Shown in pieces: positions 8,870-18,300 of a stretch of 59,463 nucleotides of DNA. Under the pieces are notes generated by a model. The model was not told the origin of the DNA. It saw only the letters and a list, made by a program, of their open reading frames with translations, and searched no databases. Position 1 is the stretch's first letter; each line of letters starts with the position of its first letter. Position numbers and translations under genes: made by a program. The DNA lies in assembly GCA_051251725.1 (NCBI GenBank), contig JBPOFN010000028.1, forward strand, positions 1-59,463. The letters are read 5' to 3'. The DNA comes from JALZUE01 sp051251725. Its GTDB lineage: Bacteria; Pseudomonadota; Gammaproteobacteria; Enterobacterales; Alteromonadaceae.

Positions 8870-9088
8870 TTAATTTGCCATTACTGACTGCTCATCATCA
8901 GTTATTTTTAGGTGGTTATTAACGTAACGCTCAGCAAATTCAACTGAGCCAAAAACTAACTGAATTAAATCACTTGCTCTACGGCGAGCATAAGCGCTCT
9001 CCTCTCCCGACTGTTTCGAAATTGCTAGCCAAGTTTGAACCAATATTACCGGCGGATATGTTTTACTTGTTGGCGTAAATTGAACCAT
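8870..9088 (-). CDS. Small conserved-looking protein, unknown function
   Basis: A 72-residue soluble protein with a charged middle (ARRRASDLIQL) and no signal peptide or membrane helix. An AAGGAC sequence about 7 bases before the ATG gives a reasonable ribosome-binding site, and a good terminator follows. I do not recognise the family. It stands alone between glnK and the DUF1501 gene. Confidence 0.6.
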   Translation of the reverse strand: MVQFTPTSKTYPPVILVQTWLAISKQSGEESAYARRRASDLIQLVFGSVEFAERYVNNHLKITDDEQSVMAN

Positions 9089-9311
9089 AGTTTTGTCCTT
9101 GCTTGATAAACAGCCAGTCTTTAATTAAATAACGACTAAACTTAAACTACTAAACTTAGTGTAGACAAGTTTAAAAAATAATCGAATAAATTAAACAAAA
9201 GTTCAAAAATCGATAACAACTTTAATCACAGTCCCAATTTTAATGAATTGAGCACAGTAATTTTAAGCAAAATGCATTCCTAAAAATTGACGCTTAACTT
9301 TTTTTTCAGGC

Positions 9312-10544
9312 TTAAACGAATAAATTATCGCTATAACCTTTAATATTAGGAAATACCTGCATTAACTCTTCTTCACTAAACTCCCAATGTTTTGCCAAAA
9401 TAGTGCTAAACCAAGCAAAACTATTACTGGTCGGCTGTAAATCACGACCTTTGAACAATTGTTTAGCGGATAAACCTGGCCACTTGCCCAATATTTGCCC
9501 TCCATTAATCTTACCGCCAGCAATAAACAAGGCACTTCCAGTACCATGATCAGTGCCGCCAGTGCCATTCTCTTTCGCGGTCCGGCCAAATTCAGTTGCG
9601 ACAACAACAACAGTGTTATCCCATTGTTTGCCTAATGATGTTTTTAACGCCAATAGACCTTCATCTAATTCGGCTAACTTTCTGTCTAACCTTGATGCTT
9701 GATTATTATGGGTATCCCAACCGCCAAGCTCTAACATTGCACAGTCAACATTGTCATCCGTTAATAAACGGCCACATGAGGTCGCTAATTCTTTAAACTT
9801 GCCTTTATACTTTTGGTTATCATCACCGCCGGCCATAGCTTTAGTTGCCAGACCTTCTTCAAGTTTCATTAAGAAGTCATCATCGTTTTGATACAGCTTC
9901 ATCAGTTGTGCGTAGATATCTTCTTTTGATTCTTTTAAATTCGACGGATACCAAGTATTGACAGCTTGGCTACTTCTTAATGATATCGGCACCGAATGAG
10001 CAACAGCTAAGGCTTTCTTTTGTTTAATATCAATTGCACGCGCCAGCCAACCTGAGTCATGATCAATTTCCGGTTTACCACTTTCTAAAAAGTCTTGGCC
10101 ATCAAAATGCGAACGAGCGCCATAACCTGAGCCAACAGCAATAATTGGCGTAAACTCTTTCGTTTGATACCAAGCATGTAAATTTGTTAACGCCGGATGT
10201 AAAGCAAAGCCGTGAGCAAGCGGCAATAACGGTGATTTATACGCTTGATGGAGTTTTGGCCTGAGGTTTTTTAATTCGGCGTCAAAGGTTGGTACTACCG
10301 TGTGCAGCGAGTCTAACGCCCCTCTTAAAATAACCCAGACCAGTTTTTTACTCGGCTTGGCTTGAGCTGCGATGCTATCAACAGCAAAAGCCGGTAACGC
10401 CGACCAACAAAATAAACTAGCACCACCGGCTAATTTGATAAAATTTCGACGTTGTTGATGGTTTTGCTCTGGGTTAGCTGATTTTATTTCAGGGCTTGTG
10501 GTTTCATCGAAGGCGTCATTTTTAACAACATTAATATTTTTCAT
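9312..10544 (-). CDS. DUF1501 family Tat-exported protein
   Basis: A 410-residue member of DUF1501, a sulfatase/alkaline-phosphatase-fold family of exported proteins with no settled function. The Tat signal is at about residues 32-55: twin arginine QRRNFIKLAGG, a hydrophobic core, then an Ala-X-Ala-like site in PAFA. Family blocks seen are VWVILRGALDSLHTVVP, SHFDGQDFLESG, LGGWDTHNN, VVVATEFGRTAKENGTGGTDHGTG and KWPGL. It lies 4 bases downstream of the DUF1800 gene, its usual operon partner, so the two probably work together in the periplasm or outside. Confidence 0.92.
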   Translation of the reverse strand: MKNINVVKNDAFDETTSPEIKSANPEQNHQQRRNFIKLAGGASLFCWSALPAFAVDSIAAQAKPSKKLVWVILRGALDSLHTVVPTFDAELKNLRPKLHQAYKSPLLPLAHGFALHPALTNLHAWYQTKEFTPIIAVGSGYGARSHFDGQDFLESGKPEIDHDSGWLARAIDIKQKKALAVAHSVPISLRSSQAVNTWYPSNLKESKEDIYAQLMKLYQNDDDFLMKLEEGLATKAMAGGDDNQKYKGKFKELATSCGRLLTDDNVDCAMLELGGWDTHNNQASRLDRKLAELDEGLLALKTSLGKQWDNTVVVVATEFGRTAKENGTGGTDHGTGSALFIAGGKINGGQILGKWPGLSAKQLFKGRDLQPTSNSFAWFSTILAKHWEFSEEELMQVFPNIKGYSDNLFV

Positions 10545-10548
10545 GATC

Positions 10549-11949
10549 TTACCTTCTTTGAAATTCAGGGCTCATTAATAATAACGTCAGCGCCTGTTTT
10601 CTACTTTCGGCCCGTGAAATTATTTTATAATGATGTTTATCTAGTGTTTGAGCAAAAGAGTTTTTGATCACTTGCTCAGCATTAACTTTAGCCATATTCG
10701 CCAACGAATTAGCCCAATTGATCCGAGACATTAAAGCATTAGCGCCATTCCAATCTTGTGCTACGTCACCATAGCCTGCCGGTGAGCCGGCATTAAAAGG
10801 CTGTTGCCCGAGGGTGAGAAATGAATAATAAAGATGTTTCGGTTTTATCTTTTCAATATTTAACGCCCTGATCGTTGAGATTATAAATTCTCTCGGCGTT
10901 TTAAACTTCGCTTTTTCCGGCTGCCACGACTCTTGTGCTTCAATCATGGTAGTCATTACGGTTTTAATATTACCTGATGATTGTTGCCAACTAGCAACTA
11001 ATTTACCCACCAAGCTGGCCGGCGGGTCATCATTAATAAAATGACGAGCTAATTTAAAACAAAGGTGTTTAATGGTGGCTGGGTGATTAGCTAAGTCACG
11101 TAACATTGCTTCACCTTGCGCGATCCCTTTTTGACGATAGTGCTTGTTCAATAAAACGCGCTCGCCAGGCTCATGGTTATAACTGTTATATTTAAAGCCG
11201 GCGCTTTTATCTTTTTTGATATTACTTAAGCCCCAACCTGTGATCCCTTTAGCTAATTCAATAACATCCGCTTGTTGATAACCACCATTAACCCCTAAGG
11301 TATGCAGCTCTAAAATTTCTCGCGCTAAGTTTTCGTTCATGCCTTTACCGCGTTTTTTACCCACTTTTGAGTTCGGGCCAATCGAGCGTTCATTATTTAA
11401 ATATATCAACATGGCAGGATGCTGAGTGACTGTCAGAAGCATATCTTCAAACTTAGCCATCAGATTTGGCCCAATAGCTTCGCGTTCCAGTGTTGCTGCT
11501 AAACCTGCCATTTCTTGTCCTGAAGCGCTGACACTAAAATGATTGGAGAAAAAGTCTAATAATCGCCAGCTGATACTGGTATCAGATTGCACGGCTTGTT
11601 TGATATAAGAGACCGAAAACGCTCGAAGCATTTCTCTTGGATATTTTTTTAGGCTTGCCATTGAATTCATCATGGCATTATCAGCCGGATTTTTGCTTTT
11701 ATTATTTTGCGGTTTTTGTTCATCTTTTTTCATTTGACGATAAGCATAAACCGACTTAAGCACATCAGCAGAATGGGGTAAGTCATCGTTAAAATTAATC
11801 GCAATTAAGCCATTTTTAAGCCAAGCTTTTGCGTTAGTCCCCACCGCCATCAATTCATTGGGTTTAGCACCTAAACCAAAGCGATTTACGGCAATAACAG
11901 CATGGGCAATGTTACTGTTAGTATTATTTTCATTAGCCATATAGAGCAT
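10549..11949 (-). CDS. DUF1800 domain protein
   Basis: A 466-residue DUF1800 protein with the family blocks AVNRFGLGA, LDFFSNHFSV, NENLAREILELHTLGV, YNHEPGERVLL, PATIKHLCFKLARHFI and GYGDVAQDWNGANALMSRI. The function is unknown; the family is nearly always paired with DUF1501, as here. A second in-frame ATG at 11940 is an equally possible start. No clear signal peptide is visible at the N-terminus, which is odd next to a Tat-exported partner. First gene of the two-gene operon. Confidence 0.9.
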   Translation of the reverse strand: MLYMANENNTNSNIAHAVIAVNRFGLGAKPNELMAVGTNAKAWLKNGLIAINFNDDLPHSADVLKSVYAYRQMKKDEQKPQNNKSKNPADNAMMNSMASLKKYPREMLRAFSVSYIKQAVQSDTSISWRLLDFFSNHFSVSASGQEMAGLAATLEREAIGPNLMAKFEDMLLTVTQHPAMLIYLNNERSIGPNSKVGKKRGKGMNENLAREILELHTLGVNGGYQQADVIELAKGITGWGLSNIKKDKSAGFKYNSYNHEPGERVLLNKHYRQKGIAQGEAMLRDLANHPATIKHLCFKLARHFINDDPPASLVGKLVASWQQSSGNIKTVMTTMIEAQESWQPEKAKFKTPREFIISTIRALNIEKIKPKHLYYSFLTLGQQPFNAGSPAGYGDVAQDWNGANALMSRINWANSLANMAKVNAEQVIKNSFAQTLDKHHYKIISRAESRKQALTLLLMSPEFQRR

Positions 11950-12152
11950 TCACTGGTCACTGTAAGAATTTTCAAGATAACAAGAGTTTCGAATATATCG
12001 ACAATATTTACAATCCTTTACAGTCGCCTTTGCTTATTTGCACTAATTTACCTTCATGATAAATCACTGGCACTTAGTGTTTTAAAAATAATATGGTAGA
12101 AAAGAATCACTTAGCTCAATGCCGTCTATAGCTAGCGGTATTTAGTTAATAT

Positions 12153-12383
12153 TTATAGCTGGGTAATTGACGGCTGTTGTAAACTATCTTTAGGTAGCGA
12201 TTGATCGCATTTTAAACAATTTAATTCTTGGCCGAGCATTGTATCTCGGCCTGGCTTTGTTATTACCCACGGACGATTGATAAAAGGCGGATTATGCCTA
12301 ACATGCTGAAAGTGGCCACAAGCAAGTTCGGCCACCCAGTCCGCTAGTTCATCTTGATGATATCCGGTTATTGGCGATTTCAT
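12153..12383 (-). CDS. DUF3565 family small protein
   Basis: A 76-residue protein matching the DUF3565 pattern: ITGYHQDE, WVAELACGHFQHVRHNPPF, NRPWV and a late CLKC. Conserved His and Cys residues suggest metal binding, probably zinc, but no role is established. It is 41 bases downstream of the hotdog-fold gene on the same strand and may be co-transcribed with it. Confidence 0.85.
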   Translation of the reverse strand: MKSPITGYHQDELADWVAELACGHFQHVRHNPPFINRPWVITKPGRDTMLGQELNCLKCDQSLPKDSLQQPSITQL

Positions 12384-12424
12384 ATAAATCCTAGCTGTTG
12401 TTATTATTGTCAGCTCAGTTGAAG

Positions 12425-12904
12425 TTACTGACCTTGAACAGGTATTGATAATTTTTTGCGAATATAAATAGTGCGATTAAGTTTAGCTACCACTTCACCG
12501 GTTTCATCTTTGATCACCACCGGTAATATTGGCAAGTATTTGTCGCCCTGCTCAGTGTGAGCAATTATCTCATTGATTAATTGTTGATCCACAGAAAAAT
12601 CAGCAAACACTTTACCGCGGCCCGGTTTAATATAATCAATATCGGCACTTTTATCCCAAACAATATAATCATTACCTAGCTGCGCTAAAATCATCATCAT
12701 ATAAAAGGGATCAGTCATCGAATACAAAGAGCCGCCAAAATGTACGCCGACCGCATTGGTATTCCAAGGTCGTAACGTTAATTGTATCCGCGCTTTTGAA
12801 AAATCATCCGATAAATATTTAATGCTGATACCAGTAAACAAAAATGGCGGCCAAATGTTTAATAGTAACTTCATAACCCAAGCTTTTTGAAAAATTAACT
12901 TCAT
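12425..12904 (-). CDS. DUF4442 hotdog-fold thioesterase-like protein
   Basis: A 159-residue protein of the DUF4442 group, related to hotdog acyl-CoA thioesterases (YiiD C-terminal-like). Visible features are WNTNAVGVHFGGSLYSMTDPF, the equivalent of the hotdog active helix, and YIKPGRGKVFADF. The start is well supported by an AGAGAGA site 5 bases upstream. No acyl substrate can be inferred. Confidence 0.8.
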   Translation of the reverse strand: MKLIFQKAWVMKLLLNIWPPFLFTGISIKYLSDDFSKARIQLTLRPWNTNAVGVHFGGSLYSMTDPFYMMMILAQLGNDYIVWDKSADIDYIKPGRGKVFADFSVDQQLINEIIAHTEQGDKYLPILPVVIKDETGEVVAKLNRTIYIRKKLSIPVQGQ

Positions 12905-13089
12905 ATTCTCTCTCTAATTTTATTAGCGAATAAAACTTAATTCCGCTCAACTCATCGTACCAGACAAGATAATGGCAATAATAAGCGAAAAAAGACAATA
13001 AAACTAGCTCAGTGATCAACTAGGGGTTTCATCGAAGCGAAATAAAACCTATAATTTTGTTTTTATAATTAATAATGAAAAACAGTTGT

Positions 13090-13533
13090 ATGTCAGATCA
13101 AAATGAAGAACTAAAACGTGCAGGCCTTAAAATCACCTTACCACGTGTAAAAATCCTAAGCATTTTGCAAGATCCTGAAAACCAACACATTAGTGCTGAA
13201 GATGTTTATAAAATATTACTTGAGCAACATGAAGAGATTGGTTTAGCAACAGTTTATCGGGTATTAAACCAATTTGATGACGCTGGTATTGTTTCTCGCC
13301 ATCACTTTGAAGGTGGTAAGTCGGTTTTTGAATTATCTCAGAAAAAACACCATGACCATTTAGTCTGTTTAAAATGCGGTAAAGTGGTGGAATTCGAAGA
13401 CGACATGATCGAACAGCGTCAGTTAGATATTGCAAAATCTCACAACATTAAACTCACCAATCATAGTTTATATCTTTATGGTGAATGTAATGACGAAGAT
13501 GCTTGTGAAGCGTTTCGTAAATCACATCTTTAG
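13090..13533 (+). CDS. fur: Ferric uptake regulator Fur
   Basis: Iron-dependent transcriptional repressor, 147 residues from ATG 13090, which aligns with the normal Fur N-terminus (MSDQNEELKRAGLKITLPR); an upstream in-frame ATG at 13075 would add five residues. The winged helix is at residues 1-82, with the recognition helix in LATVYRVLNQF. Metal-site residues HHDH and CLKCG follow. The C-terminal part keeps two cysteines in GECNDEDACEAF instead of the longer Cys pattern of E. coli Fur. A strong terminator follows. Confidence 0.96.
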   Translation: MSDQNEELKRAGLKITLPRVKILSILQDPENQHISAEDVYKILLEQHEEIGLATVYRVLNQFDDAGIVSRHHFEGGKSVFELSQKKHHDHLVCLKCGKVVEFEDDMIEQRQLDIAKSHNIKLTNHSLYLYGECNDEDACEAFRKSHL

Positions 13534-13612
13534 TTTAACGAATAAAGCTAAAGCAGTTAGTGTTACAATAAATAAGCATTAATATTTGTAAAACAGAGTA
13601 TTTTTGAACAAA

Positions 13613-13652
13613 CAAAAAGGCGGAAAACATGATGTTTTCCGCCTTTTTTAAT
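13613..13652 (+). terminator. Long-stem terminator after fur
   Basis: About 16 bp of perfect stem (AAAAAGGCGGAAAACA with its complement) around a three-base loop, flanked by A and T runs on both sides. It can therefore act in both directions, for fur and for the convergent slyD. Confidence 0.93.
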
Positions 13653-13753
13653 ATCTGTAATTCGAGTATTCAATGCAAGTGATTACTCGTTAACACTCAG
13701 CACACTATATCTTTTTAACAGTGCTTATTCCTAGCTAAACCAAATGAATGACC

Positions 13754-14236
13754 TTAGTGGTGATGACCGCCAACACCATGAGCGTGGCCATGAGCAACCT
13801 CTTCTTCTGTTGCTGCACGTACACCAACAACTTTAATGTCGAACGTTAACGTTTTACCCGCTAATGGGTGGTTTAAATCAACTGTGATCATAAAGCGCCC
13901 TACTTTTACTACAGTCACTTGGCGTTGACCCTGCTCAGTATTAACCGTTGCCATCATACCTGGTAGCCATTTCTCAGCACCTTGTAAATGCTTAGCTGGA
14001 ATACGTTGTTGAGCATCTGCTTGAATTTCGCCATAAGCGTCTGCAGGAGCAACGGTAGTAGAAAATTCGTCAGCTTCTTTTTTACCTTCAAGCGCTTTTT
14101 CAACACCAACAATCATGTTGCCGTGTCCATGTAAATACGCAACCGGATCACCATCGTAAGAAGATTCTAATTGTGTGCCGTCTTCATCTGTTAATGTGTA
14201 GTGAAATTGCACTACGCTATCTTTAGAGATTTCCAT
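13754..14236 (-). CDS. slyD: FKBP-type peptidyl-prolyl isomerase SlyD
   Basis: Cytoplasmic prolyl isomerase and chaperone with a nickel-binding His-rich tail. The FKBP domain starts MEISKDSVVQFHYTL, with an insert-in-flap chaperone domain (about residues 66-122). LAGKTLTFDIKVVGVRAATEEE precedes the tail AHGHAHGVGGHHH. The tail is shorter than in E. coli SlyD and lacks its cysteines. ATG 14236 aligns with the family N-terminus; an upstream ATG at 14251 would add five residues. Reactions: cis-trans isomerisation of X-Pro bonds, and nickel delivery for hydrogenase maturation where present. Confidence 0.93.
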   Translation of the reverse strand: MEISKDSVVQFHYTLTDEDGTQLESSYDGDPVAYLHGHGNMIVGVEKALEGKKEADEFSTTVAPADAYGEIQADAQQRIPAKHLQGAEKWLPGMMATVNTEQGQRQVTVVKVGRFMITVDLNHPLAGKTLTFDIKVVGVRAATEEEVAHGHAHGVGGHHH

Positions 14237-14451
14237 TAAATTAACCATCATATAAAAATTGTCGGCGATTCTAGCAAATATTACGGTTCATCCGCTAATA
14301 CTATTTTTGTCTGCGCTCAACTCTACAGCCTTAAAGATCAAGTTATTGCGATTATGAAAATATATTAACGGCACAGTAGTGACGTATTAACGGTCAAAAC
14401 AGCGCTAAAATAGCCAGCGTCATATTCAATAAAGCCATTAATTAGTGCTCA

Positions 14452-15339
14452 TTAAGCCCAAAGTAATAACACTAAAACACTTATAACGATCAACACCATA
14501 CCAATATATTCACCTAAGCTGATTTTTTCTTTAAATACGCGATAGGTCAAAATTAAGGTAATGAAAAATTCAACTTGTCCGAGCGCTTTAACATAAGCCG
14601 CCAATTGTAAACTTGCGCCCGTAAACCAGCCAATTGAGCCTAAAACACTAGTAACACCAACAAACAGCGCCAAACGCCAATGTGTTAACATTAAGGAAAA
14701 TTGCTTTTTATCTTCAAACCAAATATAAACAATCGAAATAATTGACTGCACCGTGATCATAAAAACTAAGGTGATAGCAGCGCTGAGAAATAAGTTAGTC
14801 GACAGCGATAAACTCGCTTCGCGAATTAATAAGGTCGCAAAGGCTAAACCAAGGCCCGCTCCTAAACCATAAGCAGCGCCGGGGTTATCAACAATATCTT
14901 TTAATCTGAACTTTACTTTTGATAAGAAAAATACGCCAACAGCACTGATCAGCACCGATACCCAGCCTAACATGCTTAACGGCGATGAAAATAACAGCGC
15001 GCCAATAACCGCAATTTGTATCGCTTCCGTTTTTGACAAACTACTTGAAACCGCGAAATTTCGATATTTAAACGCCGCTACCAAACAAGCGGTCCCGATA
15101 ATTTGTGCGCAGCAAGCAATCAGCGCGTAAAAAATAAAATGCCCGTTGAGCGCAGGCAGTTCAACGTCGGTATATTCACTTACGCCATAAAGATATAAAT
15201 AGCCAAAAGGTAAGGCAAATATATAGCGAACACCAGACGCTGCCATGGTATTTAATTTCGTCCCTAACTGTTTTTGCCCTGCGGTTCTTACTGCCTGCAT
15301 GGTGGCGGCCAATAAGGTGAAATAAATCCAAGTGTACAA
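14452..15339 (-). CDS. EamA/DMT-superfamily permease
   Basis: A 295-residue inner-membrane protein with about ten helices in two EamA halves. The end of the first half (SSSLSKTEAIQIAVIGALLF) and the second half (YVKALGQVEFFITLILTYRVFKEKISLGEY) show the duplicated drug/metabolite transporter pattern. The frame begins at TTG 15339; an AAGGAAAG ribosome-binding site seven bases upstream supports this non-ATG start. The exported substrate is unknown. Confidence 0.85.
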   Translation of the reverse strand: MYTWIYFTLLAATMQAVRTAGQKQLGTKLNTMAASGVRYIFALPFGYLYLYGVSEYTDVELPALNGHFIFYALIACCAQIIGTACLVAAFKYRNFAVSSSLSKTEAIQIAVIGALLFSSPLSMLGWVSVLISAVGVFFLSKVKFRLKDIVDNPGAAYGLGAGLGLAFATLLIREASLSLSTNLFLSAAITLVFMITVQSIISIVYIWFEDKKQFSLMLTHWRLALFVGVTSVLGSIGWFTGASLQLAAYVKALGQVEFFITLILTYRVFKEKISLGEYIGMVLIVISVLVLLLWA

Positions 15340-15393
15340 AAGCTTTCCTTAATTTTTTGCTAAATTCATTATCATTCGTTGAACTATTGGTCG

Positions 15394-18300
15394 CTATTCA
15401 CTCGTGGCTTGAAACCGATATTGCGACTCAAGCTCACTGTAACCTAAGCCGCTTTTTTTCTTCACTTTTATCTGCACAGCAATTCGCTCTTTTAATGACT
15501 CGACATGACTGATCACGCCAATCATTTTACCGCTAGCATTAAGATTATCTAAAGCATCGAGCGCGATTTCTAAGGTTTCATTGTCAAGTGTGCCAAAACC
15601 TTCATCAAGAAATAACGAGTCAATACTAGTTTTAGCACTCACCAAGTCCGATAAAGCTAATGCTAAGGCTAAACTCACTAGGAAGCTCTCACCGCCTGAC
15701 AAGGTCGCGGTATCGCGAATACTATCGGCCTGCCATGTGTCAATAACTTCCAGTGCTAAGGCATCGCTGTCTTTACGCTGTAATTGATAGCGGCCGTCCA
15801 GCTTCATTAACCGCTGATTGGCTAAGAAAACTAAATGCCCTAAGGTTAAGCCTTGGGCAAAACGTCTAAATTTATTACCATCGGCGGAGCCAATTAAACC
15901 ATTTAACTGCCCTAAGTCAGCAACTATTAAGCTTTGCTGTTCAATACTTTCAATCAGTGTTGATTGTTGTTTGCGTAGATCATTATCTTGCGCAAGCTTC
16001 TGCTGGCTTTGCCCTAAGGTAATTTGTGTCTGTTTTAACGTCTCGTTCAGTTCAGCCAAAGCCGTTTGTAACATCGACATTGTCGTTTGCTGATTAAAGT
16101 CGCTCGGCTGTTTTGCTAGCAAAGTTACATACTGTGCATTAGCCTGTTCAACTTTCGCCTTAACAGTTTGCTGCTCTTGATTAATTTTCTGGGCAAGCTC
16201 CGCAATGCGCTGCTGCTCTGCCTCTGGTAATAAGGCGGCGATAAACTGCGCTTGCTCGCTAAAAATACTTTTGTCTAATGCTGCTTGCCACGCCGTATTT
16301 GCTTGCGCTAGTTGCGCTGCCAGTTCTTGTATTTGCTTAGTTTGTGATACTTGAGCGCCGCGCTGCTCGTCCAATTCTTGTTTAAGTGTATTCAATTCAT
16401 TTTGCTGCTGACTAACTTGCAGGTTAGCTTGCTCGCGTTGATCCGCAATTTGTTGTTTAACCGTTGTTACTTTCTGCTCACCAAATAATGCCTGTCGAGC
16501 GCTGTGTTTTTGCTCAAGCTCAGCCGTTAGTTGCGCGACTTGTTGTTGTAACTGGCTAATTTGCTCACTAATATTTAACTGTTTCTCATTTAACACCAAC
16601 AAATTATTCTGCTCTAAGCGCTGCTTTTCAACGTTATCTGTCACTTGTTGTTGTAAGGTTACATACGATGATATCGCGAGTTCCTGCGCGCTAAACCAGG
16701 CTGCGAATTGTGTTAAATCCGTTAGTATCGCTAATGATTGACCTACTGTCGCTAACGTCGAGGAGACTGGGGCAGCATAAATAGCGCTAATTTCATCAAC
16801 TAAGGTTTTTTCAGTTACTTGTAAGCGCTGGCTAATAAGCTGATGCGATTCATTATCTTGGCTGGTTTGCTGTGCTAATTGTGATAATTGTTGCTGCTGC
16901 ATTTGTAGCTGAGCGTCATACTTAGTTAAGGTTTTTTCACACTCACTTAACTCACCATCAAGCGCGGCTAAATTGGTTCGCTGCTGAGTAAGCGTGGCAA
17001 ATAAATTTTGCACTTGCTCAATCAATTGTTGTTTTTTATTTTGCTCTGCTGTTAACGTTTGGCTGTTGTTAATATCTAACGATTGCTTATTCTTTTCACT
17101 AAGTTTTGGCAGCAATTGTTGCCACTGATTTAACAGCTCTTGGTTTATTTGTGTTAACTCTGTTTGCTGTTTAGTTAAGCTTATTTGGCTATTTTCTAAC
17201 ACCAACTTTTGCTGTTTTAATTCATTGCCTTGCTGCGTTAATACTTCTACGTTGTTAGTCGCTTCTAACAAGCGCTGTTCGTATTCATTTAAACTTGGCG
17301 GCTGATAATTGCTAACATAAGGATGTTCAGTTGCGCCGCAAAGTGGACACGGTTGCTGCGCCTGTAATTTATTACGCTGCTCGGTTAACAAAGCTATCGC
17401 TTTTTGCTGTTCAACCACAGTCAACATGTCTTTTTCATGTTGTTTTAAGGCTTTGTACGTTACGCGTAACCCAGAAAGTTCACTTTCAACACCTGATGAT
17501 TTTTCATTAATATCATTAACTTGCAATAAAACACTGGCTAAACCATGGTCATTTGTCAAATATTGCTGCTGAATGTTATGCAATTGCAGATAAACTTGCT
17601 GATCTTGATAACCGCTATTTAAAAATGCCTGTAAGGTATTTTCTTCACTTACTTTTAACGGGCTATTGGCAGTATTTTCTTGGCTGTTTTGAACAAGTCC
17701 AAGCTGATTAATGTTGTCGATTACCTTGGATAATTCTTGCTGTGCCAGCGCGTGATTATTAACAAAAGCTTGTTGCTTAACTCGAACTTCCTGCTGCTGT
17801 TTAGCTAAAATAGCTAATTCGTTTTCAAATTTTTCTTTTGCCTGCTCAGCCGTTTGCTGTTTGGCAAGATAACTTTGTTGCTGCTGTTGATCTTGCTGCC
17901 ACTGCTGAAACTGATGCTGCCAAATCCCTAATTTATCTTTAACTAACTCAAGGTGTTTTTGCTGGTTTAATGTTTGCTGTTGGCCTGTTATTTTTTCGTT
18001 TAATGCCAGATCCGCGTTTTGTAATAACTGAATTTGCTGATCAATACCGGCTTTGTTTTGTTCGTTAGTTTGCTGCTGTTGGGCTAACGATTTTAGCTGT
18101 GTCGTCAGCGCAGATATTTCACTGTCTAAAGGCGTTACTTGTTTATCAATTAAGTTTTGGGTTATTTTTGATTGCTGCTCAACTTCCGCGATATTGCTTT
18201 GCAATTCAGCCAACTTTGCCGACGCTGTTGTTACAAATTGCTCTTTGGCTGCAATAATAGTTTTAGCTTGTGTTTGCTGCGTTAATAAACGCGTCTGTTG

